Position numbers and translations under genes: made by a program | The notes under the pieces: model-generated | Seen by the model: the letters and a program-made list of their open reading frames with translations, nothing else | Told to the model about the DNA's origin: nothing | Databases searched by the model: none | Assembly (NCBI RefSeq): GCF_022682495.2 | Contig: NC_071392.1 | Location: 107,188,896 to 107,252,895 of the forward strand | Source of the DNA: Desmodus rotundus | Lineage: Eukaryota; Chordata; Mammalia; Chiroptera; Phyllostomidae | Direction of reading: 5' to 3' | DNA: 64,000 nucleotides | Shown: one piece after another, positions 43,094 through 53,910 of the stretch | Layout of the letters: each line of letters starts with the position of its first letter | Position numbering within the stretch: the first letter of the stretch is position 1

Positions 43094-43874
43094 CATGTGC
43101 GATGTCTGTCCAGAAAGTACCCAGCCGTGTGCTATGCAAAATAGAGATATTTATTGAAGAAGATACAAGATTGCCTGGGCCTTCGTTTCCAGATCATAGC
43201 TCTAGACCCACCATTGACCTCTGGTTATGGCCTTCTTGGGGAGATCTGGTTCAATGGGAGTGGTCTGACTCAACTGCAACACGATGTTCCTTCTGCTCTG
43301 GGAGCAGAAGCTGCAGAGCACATTTTGCCCCAACATGTTTCATGTCAAGACCCTGCACCAAAATCTCGGACATAGTATTTTTTGGAGTCCCCAGATCAGC
43401 TTCTAGTTCTCACACTGCCAGGGTCCAATCTTTGTTGACTGCAGCCTGTACACGTTCAACATTCTCAGGGGTTCTGCTTGTCGCAGGCCTTCCAGAACAT
43501 GGACCACTTTCGGCAGATTCTCGACCATATTTGAAGCATTTGTGCCACACTCTTATTTTTGCTGCACACCTTGCATTGTCCCCAAAAGCCTTCTGAATCG
43601 TCCAAATAGTTTCCACGAAGGGATGTTCAAGCTTAATGAAAAATTCGATGCAGATTCGTTGCTACTCGCTCAGTCATTTTGAATGGGATGGCCACACAGT
43701 ACACATGCTCACTCAACCATGTCTACTGCCCCCACTGACTAGTACAGTGACAATGTCATTATTCCTGCATGTGCATTCTAGTCCACTCTCCTTGGCTGCC
43801 AGGTTACATCGATGTCATGCAAACCATTCTCATTATATTAACAATCGCTGAACTTTTTCTGAACAGACCTCTTG
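43094..43874 (-). mobile_element. Mariner element, internally deleted
   Basis: The ends carry imperfect inverted repeats ('gatgtctgtccagaaagt' on the left, complement of 'aggtctgttcagaaaaag' on the right), bounded by TA. The minus-strand frame 43616-43410 is the helix-turn-helix N-terminus of a mariner transposase ('WTIQKAFGDNARCAAKIRV', 'SGRPATSRTPENVERVQAA'). The catalytic DDD region is deleted; sequence jumps to the 3' end of the gene. It cannot encode a working transposase. It sits inside the antisense L2. Confidence 0.85.
43410..43690 (-). pseudogene. Mariner transposase N-terminal remnant
   Basis: From the minus-strand ATG near 43679 the start is frameshifted. The correct frame picks up near 43666 and stays open to about 43410, covering the two helix-turn-helix motifs that bind the terminal repeats ('SGRPATSRTP' linker is typical). 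No catalytic aspartates remain. The plus-strand 179-codon frame across the same bases is its shadow. Confidence 0.8.
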
Positions 43875-45249
43875 TATATTTATGGTCCGCAGGTGATCAG
43901 TGCAATAAAAGAAAGACAGCCAGAAGGGAATGAGCCTGCTAGACATGGGACAGACTTGCTATACTACACAGGGTGATCAGAGATGGCTTGTTTGATCGGC
44001 TGACATTTGAGCAGAGATCCAAAGGAATTGAGGGAATAAGCCCTGTAAACTAAAAAAGAGAGCATTCCAGGCAGAGAGAAACAGCAAACACTGAGGCCCT
44101 GGGTTAGGAGTGTGTGAGTGTGTTTGAGGAATGACAACAACGCTAGTAGCATGGAAATGCAGTAACCTAGAGGGAGAACGACAAGAGGTGAGGGCAGTGG
44201 CCCAAATGCATAGGCGTTTTTAGGCCACAGGAAGGTTTTGGCTTTTACTGTGAATGATATGAGAGCCAAGTGAAAGGTTTGGGGCAGAGAAGGGACATGA
44301 CTGTGACTTGAATTGTTAAAAAAAGAAAATCACTCTGGCTGTCATGTTAAGACTAGACTGCAAGGGAACAAGGGCTGATGCAGGGAGACCAGTGAAGAGA
44401 CTATTTCAGTAATCCAGTGACAGATGCTAGTGGCTTAGATTGGGATAATAACAGCAGTAGGAGTAGTGAGAAGTGGTAGGATTCAGGGCATATTTTGAAA
44501 GAGAAATAACAAGATCTGTTGATTGGATGCAGAATATAGGACAAAGACAGTCAAGATAACTCCAAGGTTTTTAGCCAAAGCAATTGGAAGAATAGACGTG
44601 TCACCTGCTGAGATGGAGAAAACTGTGGGAGGAGCAGGCTGGGGGAGGAAGAAACCACGAGCTGGATTTTGATCCAGGTAGCATTTGAGACATCTGCATG
44701 GAAATGTTGAATAGTCAGTCAAATATCTGAAACTGCAGCTCAGAGAAGAGATCCAAGTTGGGCTGATAAATTTTGGTGCCTTCCACCTACATTTAAAGCC
44801 ACAAAACTGAGTGAGATCACCTAAGTAGCAAGCATAGGTAGAGAAAGTGTCTACCGGGGCAGGTCAATCATTAGAGGTAAGAAGATGAGGAAGAAACAGC
44901 AAAGGGGATGAAGAAGCAGCTACCAGGAATGTGGTGTCCTGGAGAATAACGGAAGAAGAAAGCACTTCGAGAGGAAAAGGCAATCAATCGTGTCAAATGC
45001 TGCTGATAAGAGGATGGCTGAGAACTGGCCATTGGACTTGGACACAGGGAGGTCACCGGTGACCTTGACAAGAGCTGTCTTGGTTGAATGATGGAAATGA
45101 AGGCCTAATGGGATCAGCCTTAACAGAGAATAAAAGGAGAGGAAGTGGGGTGAGCGTGGCCGTCCCTTGATCCTGGGCATCTACTGTGGGCACAAACCAG
45201 TTCACTGATGTGACCCAGGTGGGCACAGAGGCCACTTTCCCCTTCACTG

Positions 45250-45830
45250 TTGGGATAAAGCTCAGGACAGAGGGACAGCTTCTTATCAGTAGACAGAGAG
45301 GCTTTTCAGGGTCATCAAGAGACGAGAGAAGAAAGTGACGTGGGCACCACGCACAGCTTCATGCCAGACTAGTAGGGGGTCAATGGAGGAGACAGGGAAC
45401 CTACATGGCCATTCATAGGAAGGGTCCCAGGGGTTCACAAGGAACCAGCAGTGTGGGGTTTGGGCTGCAGCCGAGCAGAAACATGTCAACTCTAACTATG
45501 GTAACTCCCCTCACTCACGGATGTGACCCAAGAAATCGGTGTACACATAGGAAAATGTAGCTAATTTAACTGAAAGAGAAAAAATCAGTATCATGATATA
45601 TGTGGCATTATATAAATTTTAAAAATTCCCAGAATAAAGACACTAATGAAACTTAGCAAAATGTAAACCAATGCCAGTGTTAAAGCAGCTGAATCACAAG
45701 TGAGTTTTTATTCTCTCTATTTTGAAATTTGTAGTAAAGTACTTAGATAGCTTTTATAACACACGCACACACAAAATTAAGGGGGTAATAATCCAAGCCT
45801 TTCTCTGAGAGTTGTTTTGCAGATTATAAT
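45250..45830. other. Unannotated single-copy sequence
   Basis: Nothing identified. AT-rich from 45540 onward. Confidence 0.35.
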
Positions 45831-45834
45831 AATG

Positions 45835-45905
45835 ACTAATATTTGAATAGCTCACAAAGTGCTTTTCACACATGTAATCTCGTTTAATCTTCATAACCAA
45901 CATGC
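45835..45905 (+). repeat. MIR-like fragment
   Basis: 'caaagtgcttttcacacatg' and 'taatctcgtttaatcttcat' resemble the 'aaagcgctttacatgcattatctcatttaatcctcac' part of MIR-type repeats. Confidence 0.6.
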
Positions 45906-45954
45906 CTTCTCTTGGCACTTCGCAAAAGCTTTTATTATTGCACTTAGCAAACTG

Positions 45955-46095
45955 TGTTGCAATGATCTGTTTATATATCTTTTTCTGACCCTAGACTGAA
46001 TTACCCCAAAGATAAGAATCATATCTTTTCATACTTCTCCCTGACAACACAGGACATGGTACATGATAGAAGTTCAATAAATGCTTAGGAATGTG
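45955..46095 (+). repeat. L2 LINE 3' end
   Basis: 'ctagactgaattaccccaaa', 'ggacatggtacatgatagaa' and 'gttcaataaatgcttaggaa' follow the L2 tail order. The GATG microsatellite begins directly after it. Confidence 0.75.
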
Positions 46096-46099
46096 GGGA

Positions 46100-46262
46100 T
46101 AATGACTGGAAAGATGGATGGTTGGAAGGATGGATGGATAGATGGATGGATGGATGGATGGATGGATGAATGGGTGGATGGATGGATGGATGGATGGATG
46201 GATGGATGGATGGATGAATGGTTGGAAGGATGGATGGATGGATGGACAGGCGGATGGTTGGC
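46100..46262 (+). repeat. (GGAT)n microsatellite
   Basis: About 160 bases of GGAT/GATG tetranucleotide units with scattered substitutions ('ggatagatgg', 'ggatgaatgg', 'ggttggaagg'). The Met/Asp/Gly/Trp-rich and Pro/Ser/Ile/His-rich open frames across it are artefacts. Confidence 0.97.
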
Positions 46263-46269
46263 TGAGAGG

Positions 46270-46930
46270 ATGAACAGGGATCAAGGGATCAAGAGATCAC
46301 TACTTTAGACATGAGCACTTGACTGTCCCCAAATCACATAGGTACCCTTAATGCCTACGGACTGAGCCAGCCACCACTCCATCCCCCCAAACTAAATATT
46401 TGTGAAGCCTCATGTCTAGTTAACCCTCTCCCTGTCTCACATTTCTGGTCATCTTGGTCAGTCTTCCCTCTTAGCTGTCTTCTCCCATACTTGCATTCCC
46501 ATGCTGCTCTGTGCTTCCACCTTCCTGCCCTCACCCCACAGTGCTCTCACCTTGCCCAAACCTTTCCCCCCATAAGTCAGAGCCCTCTGAATCATGAAAA
46601 ACACAGCCACGCCCTCAGACTCTCCTGTTCTGCACTGAAGTAAGCCTAGCCCTCACCATGGCCCTGCTTTCCCTTCTCTGGGGAGCTTCCGCTTTCCCCC
46701 ATCTCTAGGGCATCTTTGTAGGACATCTCTGAGTTAGGTATTCTTCTATGTGCTATGTGCTGGCATCACCCCGTGGACTGGATTTGCCCATGTGTTATCT
46801 ATTTGAGCAGTTGCCTTCCTGTTACACAGAAGCTATACATGCAAAACCAGGTTTTCTGTGTAGATGCTTTAGTCTCATTCACAGATCTGGGAAGACTTTT
46901 GCATTTAGATGTTTGCAAGAAGCATGACAC
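46270..46930. other. Unannotated single-copy sequence
   Basis: C/T-rich in the first half. No exon or repeat recognised. Confidence 0.4.
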
Positions 46931-46934
46931 ACTC

Positions 46935-47250
46935 AGCATATGCATCAGGACAATTTAAATTTCAAGTGACAGAAAGCCAGCTCAAACGGGCTTAAGGTAA
47001 AAGACAACACATATATTGGTTCACAAGACTCAGAAAGCCCGACGGTGGCTCAGGCACCAGATCGTCAGGGCTTTGCCTCCTTCCTCAGGCGGGCACTTTC
47101 TTCATGGTGGGAAAAATGACCACTGGCCACTGCAACCTCGTTACCCCGCTGTGGTCCACAGTCTAAAAGAAAGAGGTTCCGTTTTTCCAGCGTCAGTCAC
47201 ATAGGAGAGCTCTCAGGGACGCTGGATTGCATCACCCTTCTAAGTTCAAG
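46935..47250 (+). repeat. Unassigned ancient interspersed repeat
   Basis: 'agccagctcaaacgggctta', 'cacatatattggttcacaag', and 'ctcaggcgggcactttcttc' with 'catggtgggaaaaatgacca' match a repeat layout that recurs in mammalian genomes ('...aactggcttaag...tttattggctcac...'). I cannot name the family. Confidence 0.4.
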
Positions 47251-47589
47251 AAGAATGGAGTATTGGGACAGCCCCAAAAGGAGCGCATAAGTTGGGAACA
47301 GTGGTGTGGGGATCAGGATCCCTCAAGACAAAACAATGTGCACTCTACATTTAAGCCGGCTCTACATCCTCTCAAAACAAGTCAGTCATGAACTGGTCAC
47401 CACACACCAAATAACTGATCCTTCGACACTTTTACCTGCAGCAATTTCCACCTTGCTAAGAATTCCCAGCCTCTAAATGGAACATGACAGGAAAGGGAAT
47501 TTGTCCTGTGATGAGAAATTTACATATAAAGTTATTAGCCATGGTTTCCTCCAGGGAGAAAAGTGGGAGTAGGAGGGGTAGTGTTAGAA

Positions 47590-47870
47590 AGGAAATCAAT
47601 GGGGTTTTTCATTTTATTTATTTTGTTAAATTTATTGTTGTTCAGCTACAGTTGGCCTGCCTTGTTCCCCCTTGTTCACCCCAACACCATCCCCCCAGCT
47701 CCCACAGCCAATCCCCCCCTTGTCCGTGCCCATAAGTCCTCTATTCGGGTTCCTTTGCTTGCTCCTTCCCCTTCTCTCCCCTTTCAACCCCCTTCCCCCT
47801 CCCCTCTGGTCACTGTCTGCTTGAATTTGCTGTTTTTGTTCTTGCGTATATTTTTAGGTACTGCTTGGTG
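47590..47870 (-). mobile_element. L1 or HAL1 3' end, antisense
   Basis: 'tttcattttatttattttgt', 'ttcagctacagttggcctg', C-rich blocks and 'cccctctggtcactgtctgc' are an antisense LINE tail with a pyrimidine-rich 3' UTR. The 190-codon plus-strand frame across it (47563-48135) is a shadow. Confidence 0.7.
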
Positions 47871-48119
47871 CTTTTACAAGGAATGTGAAGGAACCGAAAA
47901 GTTCCCCATACAGGATAGAGAATGGAGGTGCAGGAGCTTGGTTCAGAGAGAGACCGGAGAAAGCAGAGGAAGAATGAAGTTTCCCGGGAGACCTGCGCGG
48001 AGCCGCAGGCCTTGTCCCTGCCCCGTGTTCTTGGGGAAGCAAACACAGCATGAGGCAAAGAATGGCGACACCTGTGGTCCCTTCCCAGAGCTAAATTGCT
48101 GGCACAGAGCTGGGGGAAA

Positions 48120-48440
48120 TTGCTGTTTTTATTAGTGCTGTATTTGCCTACTGTTTAAATCTGTGCTCTAGTGTATCAGGAATTAATTCAAACGTGGAAA
48201 TTACATTCATTTCCTTGGAACAGTATGCTGATAAATTGAAAGTTAAATTGGGTCTAAAGTCTGTTCTATCTTTTAAAAAAAATGTCACAGACAGATTTCA
48301 GAAAAACAGGCCAGCATTAGAATAGAAAAACGCCAAGGTGGGAATTAATTTTCCCTCCAAATTTGATAATTATTGGATTACCATGGATATAAGCTCCAGT
48401 CAAATCACCAACCTTGTCTAGACAGAATGAGGTGGTAAAA
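48120..48440. promoter_or_regulatory. Candidate conserved non-coding element
   Basis: A repeat-free AT-rich block with 'aggaattaattcaaacgtgg', 'gtgggaattaattttccctc' and 'tttgataattattggattac'. TAAT/ATTA words are dense and 'ggaattaatt' occurs twice, about 150 bases apart. The regulatory role is inference. Confidence 0.3.
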
Positions 48441-49200
48441 AAACAAACACCGGGCCACACGTCAAGATGGGTGAGTGATGGCATGCAACGTTGGTGTATT
48501 TCGGAAGGGGGGAAAATTAATTGACATATCTGAGTGTCGCTAAAGCTGTCATGGGTGAGAAACGAGGTTGCTAAATCTGAGAGTGTGCTCGCGATTTGGG
48601 AGCCAAATCGCCACAGAACGTAAAAAGAAGAGAGAGGCCCAGTACACCTCGTCGGTGTGTGGGATCAAATCAGCTTCGCCCAGAGAACACAGTGGCATTT
48701 GCTGAGAGTGCTATGTTTAAAGATCATCGATATTGTATATTTGAGGGTCGTATTTCGTTTGAAGAGTATAAAGAAATTGAGAGAACAGAGTTTTGAGACT
48801 ACCTGACGGTAGAGAATTTTACACTAATCTGAGTGGATTTGATTTCCTAAAGCAGAGTTTTTGTTCTTGTCTCAATCCCCCATGGATGTGGGAACAGAGA
48901 GACAGATAAACAAGTGTTTAACATTCCTGACTAGACCAAACCTTTGCGCATTATTCAGGATGCAGCTGCTCGGGGGAAAATTACATACAACATCTTTTCT
49001 CCCAAAGAGCAGGGACATGTGATCTTCTAGATACACTCAGCAGCGCCTCCCCTTTTTTTATTTTGTTAGCAATAAGTCTATCCAAAGAGTTTTTATACTG
49101 GATTTGTCCAAAGAACCAAGGACAACAGGCGAGATCTCAGAATTAAAGGCGAAGAGCAAGGACATTAAATTGGTGATTGCAAATCAGCTTAAGGTGTTTA
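48440..49200. other. Unannotated single-copy sequence
   Basis: A 66-codon plus-strand frame (48596-48796) has no recognised domain. CpGs are somewhat frequent at 48540-48660. Confidence 0.35.
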
Positions 49201-49204
49201 AAAC

Positions 49205-49625
49205 GAGCACTACTCAGACAGAGAAAAACAAATAGCATATGATTTCACTTATATGTGGAATATCATGGACAAAATAAACAAAATAGAAACAGACTCATAG
49301 ACACAGAGAATAGACTGACGGCTGTCAGAGGGCAGGAGGATTGGGGGGCTGGGTAAAAAAGGTGAAGGGATCAAGCAGTACAAATTGGTACTTACAGAAT
49401 AGCCACAGAGATGGAGGTTACAGCACAGGGAATATAATCGATAATATCAAGATAAGTAGGCAAGGGCCCAGGTGGGCACCTGGAGCAGCAGGGCGGGGTT
49501 GGGGTGGGGCCACTCTGTAAAGTACATGGTTTTCTAACCACTTTGCTGTACATCTGACACTAACACAAAATAATAGTGGATGTAAACTGTAACTGAAAAA
49601 ATGTTTGATTAATAAAAAAATTTTA
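49205..49625 (+). mobile_element. L1 3' UTR, 5'-truncated
   Basis: 'cagacagagaaaaacaaata', 'tatgatttcacttatatgtg', 'gaaacagactcatagacac', 'tacagcacagggaatataat' and 'ctttgctgtacatctgacac', then an A-rich tail. This is the standard L1 3' end in sense orientation. Confidence 0.9.
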
Positions 49626-49629
49626 AAAA

Positions 49630-50895
49630 ACCACTCTTGGGCAGGACAAAAGGGCCATTTTTCCCAGCCCCACCCCCATCCCATTGTGAAATAACCTCAA
49701 ACAGAATTTTGCGTTATTATCTCCAACTGATTAGCTCTGTATCCAGTCTCAAAGCAAAGGGACAAATGTGGACCATACAGTTTAATCTTGTGTTGCATTA
49801 CCAGGCCTCACCACCTGCAATGCACCATGAATCAATCCTGTAATTAATTAGGTTGTGAAGAACATAACTATGTTTTATTCTTTGGGTGCTAAAGTGTTCA
49901 TTTATTTAACGTAATCCTCTTCGAAGATCTATAAATTTGTACCCTGTTTGAGCAGGTAGTTTTGGGGGGGTTTGTTTGTTTATTTTTGTTTTGAGCCTTA
50001 AAATATAGAGAAAAGAAAAGAGAAAAAAATAGAGTTCCGTTCTCTTTCCATCTCTGAAAAGCCATGGCCACCAACCGGGATAACAACTAAGACAGTTAAT
50101 ATACCAGAAAGACGTGGGATGGGTGAGAATAGGGAGTGGTGGGGACTGTAGCAGATAAGAGCCCACGCTGATGCCCCACTGAGAAGGAGCAGTAGCTAGC
50201 TGTTCAGCACCTGCCATGTGGGCATTCAGGCCCAGGGTTACTAGATCTTCCGATATTTTCAACAAAAGCCACAAATCCAGATATTCAATAAACTATCCCA
50301 ATATTTAAAGGCTGGCCGATTTTCTTTTATTGCACTCTTTATATCCAACAAAACATATCTGTCATCCAGAGTTAGCCTACAGGCCACCAGTTTGTACTCT
50401 GATTTACTTCAAGGTAAACATCTAGTTGTGTAAGGCCTTTAAAGGGCCATGGCAATGTGGTGGTGACCCCCAGGATGACACAGTTGGGACATGGTCTGTG
50501 GGTCCCTGTGCAAGCGTGAGTAGGACCCCAACATGGTGAGAGGGTCCAGAGGCGTTTTCTTCAGGGCAGAGGTGCAGCTGCTGTTACTGGGACATGTAGG
50601 CTCCACATCACTGGGGCTCACACTCTTTTAAGTGTGTGAAAGCCCCTGTTACAGGCCCCTCACAAACCAGAGGACTCTGCCTTCTGGAAATCATAAACTA
50701 ATCTAACATCTAGTAACATTTAATAATCTCATGTTATCCAAGGAAAAGAAGTAACAAGTAGATTCTAAGTCACTGAACTATAGAAATTGTTCTTTGTGAA
50801 TTGAGATAAGTGGGGATGCTGAATTCAGGAACCACAAAAAATACAGAACTGAGGCCTCAATGAAATAGTAACAGATAAAACGGTTATGATTTCAA
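49630..50895. other. Unannotated single-copy sequence
   Basis: No exon or named repeat is identified. A T/G-rich run lies at about 49960-49995. Confidence 0.4.
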
Positions 50896-50919
50896 AGAGT
50901 TGGGTATGTCAACTTGTTT

Positions 50920-51010
50920 ATTTAACAAAACATTTACTGGGCAACTAATACGTTCACGCACTGTGCTAAGAGGTACATGCACAGATGTTATTTAATCTTT
51001 GCCACAACCC
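50920..51010 (+). repeat. MIR-like fragment
   Basis: 'aacaaaacatttactgggca', 'gttcacgcactgtgctaaga' and 'ttatttaatctttgccacaa' match the 3' half of MIR/L2-type repeats. Confidence 0.6.
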
Positions 51011-51014
51011 TGTG

Positions 51015-51310
51015 TCTGAGTTTGGGTTCTTGCAAGACCACGATCTGAGACAAAAATTTGAGTGCAAGTGTTTATTTGAGAGGTGATTGCAAGAAATACT
51101 GGTAGGGGAAGTGAGACAAAGAAAGGAAGGAATCAGAAAAGGTGTATTATCACAAGCAGTTACCACCATGGGAAATTGGATCTCAATACCGCCAGGGAGC
51201 TCTGAGATACTGTGTAGATTATGCACTTCAATTACCCGTTCAAGGAGGGAAGGAACTGGGACATTTATTCAACTCCCTTTAGTCTCTGCTCTCATTTCCG
51301 GCTGCCATGC
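51015..51310 (+). repeat. Unassigned repeat family, copy 1
   Basis: 'ttgagtgcaagtgtttattt', 'gagaggtgattgcaagaaat', 'gggaagtgagacaaagaaag' and 'atctcaataccgccagggag' give a layout shared, with strong divergence, by 53045-53320 and 54585-55020. It is an interspersed element whose family I cannot name. Confidence 0.45.
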
Positions 51311-51319
51311 TTGTGAGCA

Positions 51320-51880
51320 GCACAGTCTTTGGCAGCATGACGAGCCCCCAGGAAAAGAAATGCAGGTGCTGGCGATAAAAAGTTAAGTCACTGTGCACAG
51401 AAATAGTAAGATCCAAAGAGATATGGGTGGAGCACAAAAAGTGTCTACTGAAGCCCTTATGGTAGATCCTAACCACTTTACAAATGAGGAGGCATGTGGG
51501 GCTCACTCTTCAAGGAGAAAACACTGCCCGGAATTGCCCCCTTGGAAGCATGCTGGCCAGGAACATGCAGACAAGACTCCTTCAAGAGACAGGGACTTGG
51601 AGGACACCAATGGTCAGCCCCTTTGACAGCCAGAGGAGGAGGCACCTGGCTTCAGCACAGTAATGCACCAGCAGGCATCAGCATCCAGAGTTCTGATGCC
51701 ATGAGGTCTGTGCGGTTTGGGCATCATCAGAGATGGGAGACATCACAATGAGCAGAGACGGGAAAGGACAAAAATGACAAATATCATGTGCTAATCAAAA
51801 GGGCCATTGTGAGGGACTAGTGAAGCGAGCTATCCCTGGAGACGTCTGACACCACTTCATGAAAAAGTGTGTCTCCCTGC
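51320..51880. other. Unannotated single-copy sequence
   Basis: Nothing identified. Confidence 0.35.
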
Positions 51881-51884
51881 TCTA

Positions 51885-52265
51885 TTTGTAACAACTTAGA
51901 GTAACCCAATTCTTATCTATAAGTGACAGGAATTAAAACATCGAAGGTGCATTGGGCTTCAGAAATACTTTCCCTTCCTCCATTGAAGGTTGCACCAATA
52001 ATTTAAGGTGGCATTAGATCAATTACCAAACTATTAAATGTCAGTTAACATCTTTGGAAACTGAATACAAAATGAACCAACTAGCACTGACTTGTTATAA
52101 CCCCATTGTGTATAAGAATTAGGTTTAAATGCTTAATGAATGTTTGAAAATATAATTACCAAGTTATTGCTCTTGTAAAGGTGATTAATAACCATATCAT
52201 TGACTTTTCCACTGTGCGCTTGAGTTATTGAACCAGACTATTTCTGATGGGTTCTCTCCTCTGTA
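51885..52265. promoter_or_regulatory. Candidate conserved non-coding element
   Basis: A repeat-free AT-rich block contains 'gcaccaataatttaaggtgg', 'agatcaattaccaaactatt', 'aatataattaccaagttatt' and 'ggtgattaataaccatatc'. TAAT/ATTA words are dense and 'aattacca' occurs twice. The regulatory role is inference. Confidence 0.3.
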
Positions 52266-52334
52266 GCTTTTTTTTTTTTTTGCACTTTTATGGTATTTGT
52301 GATTACTGTCTACCTGCTTCCTTGTTAGGAAGTG

Positions 52335-52740
52335 AATGTTTGTGTCCCCCAGTTTTCCCAGTATTGAAGCCCTAACCCCCAAGGGGATGGTATTTGGAGG
52401 TAGAGCCTTTGGAAGTGGTGAGTTTAGATGAGGTCATGAGGGTTGAGCCAACCCTCACAATGGATTTTGTGCCCTTATAAGCAGAGGAAGGGCTATGCGA
52501 GCTAGCCCTCACTCCCTACCTATCTATCTATCTACCTCTACACGTATGCACCAAGGAAAATCCACGTGAGCACACAGGGAGAAGGCAGCCATCAACAAGC
52601 CAAGAAGAGAGCCCTCAACAGGTACCAAATCTGCCAGCACCTTGATCTTGGACTTCCAGCCTCCAGAACTATGAGAAATAAATGTCTGTTGGTTAAGCCA
52701 CCCAGGCCATGGTACCTTGTTATAGCAGCCTGAATGAATA
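52335..52740 (+). mobile_element. MaLR-type solo LTR
   Basis: 'gaagccctaacccccaaggg', 'ggtatttggaggtagagcct', 'gatgaggtcatgagggttga', 'gcccttataagcagagg', and 'accttgatcttggacttcca' occur in LTR order. The 3' end is 'gttaagccacccaggccatg' and 'ttgttatagcagcc'. A (TATC)n patch lies inside at about 52518-52533. It is a non-coding ancient LTR. Confidence 0.85.
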
Positions 52741-52862
52741 AGATGTTCTCCCTGCTAGACTCTAAAATCCTTGGGAATTGGACACTGCCATTATCCACTG
52801 TTTATTTCTAGGACTTAGGGAACAGGCTGGTGCATGCCAGATGCTTATGAACGAATAAAGGA
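52741..52862 (+). repeat. L2 LINE 3' end
   Basis: 'gctagactctaaaatccttg', 'actgtttatttctaggactt', and 'gatgcttatgaacgaataaa' follow the L2 tail order, starting right at the LTR boundary. The LTR may have inserted into the L2. Confidence 0.6.
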
Positions 52863-52964
52863 ACCTACCTACCTTGCGGTTGAACACAATTTTTGTCTGT
52901 ATTTTGGGGATACAAAATAGAACTGAATGATCATATTCAGAGAAGATAAATGAGTTTAGACCTT

Positions 52965-53060
52965 GGGTCTACCACTCATTAACTGAGCAACCAAGATCAA
53001 GCCACTTGACCTCTCTGAATACCAATGTTCTTAATTGTAAAATGGTGGTTATCTCAGTTT
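52965..53060 (+). repeat. MIR SINE fragment
   Basis: 'taccactcattaactgagca', 'agccacttgacctctctgaa' and 'ttcttaattgtaaaatggtg' are MIR core in sense orientation. Confidence 0.85.
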
Positions 53061-53320
53061 GGATTCTTTGACGTGATCCTTGAGATAAGGACTTGGATGC
53101 AGGTGTGTGTTGCGACAGTTCAAGGGCTGACAGGTTCATGGTATTTGCCCACATGGGAGAATATGCACGGAGCCTGCCTGGCGTGCCTTTATTCACAGGT
53201 GGGCGAGCCATGTACACTACAAGCCTCATGTCCCCCTGCATGTCTCTGCGTGGCACACGTCGTGGCCCTTGCTCCCCAGTGTGGCACACAGCCCCTTTTT
53301 AAATACTAGGACAAACAAAG
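53045..53320 (+). repeat. Unassigned repeat family, copy 2
   Basis: Begins 'ctcagtttggattctttgac' and 'gataaggacttggatgcagg', parallel to the copies at 51015 and 54585, and then diverges. Assignment is weak. Confidence 0.3.
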
Positions 53321-53324
53321 CCAG

Positions 53325-53900
53325 TGGAATGCCAGAAATATATAACATCGTATAATTCTGCGTATGCGAGCCCACTTCATGTTGTGGGAACAGTTTACCA
53401 GGCCCAGTCTCAAGTCTATGAGAACACTACTTATCAGGCCCCTTCAAGGCTATGGGAACACTGCTTCCCTTAGTTATGCAGACACCTGGGTGAGGAAGCC
53501 AGACTGCCTCGACTTACCCTACAAGGTGGTTCTCTGTGGCGGGTGAGGAAGCAGAGAAAGTGGCCCAGACAAGGGTGTGTTAATGAGCAGCTCACTGCTG
53601 TGGGTGACCAGAGCACAATCCCACAGGGTGAGCACTGAGAACTGGTATAAAACACGTCCCCAGAATCTTCACACAGGCCAGAGGTGGGACAGGTTACCTG
53701 ACTCCATTCTCTCAGTGGTTAAGGGCTACCCCAGAGGTCTTTAATTCTCCTTTCAGGTTCTATCTCTGTGCAGTAGAGCAAATTTCCATGGTGCCAGATA
53801 AAGCCCTCTAGAGAGCTAGGGAGGCAGGTGAGCTAGAGAGCTGTTGTGTGGATAGAAATCACAACTGCAGGTGAGTTCACGTGGGCCAGGGTAAGCCTAG
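53325..53900. other. Unannotated single-copy sequence
   Basis: No repeat or gene recognised. Confidence 0.35.
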
Positions 53901-53910
53901 GCAGGGCATC

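Larger units (their letters stand above)
43000..45200 (-). mobile_element. L2 LINE, antisense, about 1.4 kb, split by a mariner
   Basis: The left scrap before the mariner ('gaacttagagtctagccaga') is L2-like. The main body, 43960-45200, shows antisense landmarks 'agagcattccaggcagagag', 'acactgaggccctgggttag', 'aggaaggttttggcttttac', 'aatcactctggctgtcatgt' and 'aactccaaggtttttagcc', and the 'gtcaaatgctgctgataaga' segment. Translated on the minus strand the last gives 'SAAFDTIDC', the conserved L2/CR1 reverse transcriptase motif. Frames are broken. Confidence 0.85.

Noticed and set aside
43057..43596. 179-codon plus-strand open frame
   Set aside because: It is antisense to a mariner transposase remnant, which explains its openness.
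46081..46308. Asp/Gly/Trp-rich and Pro/Ser/His-rich frames on opposite strands
   Set aside because: Pure translation of the GGAT microsatellite.
47563..48135. 190-codon plus-strand open frame
   Set aside because: It covers an antisense LINE 3' end with a pyrimidine-rich tract, giving a Pro/Ser/Leu/Phe-rich shadow with no domain.
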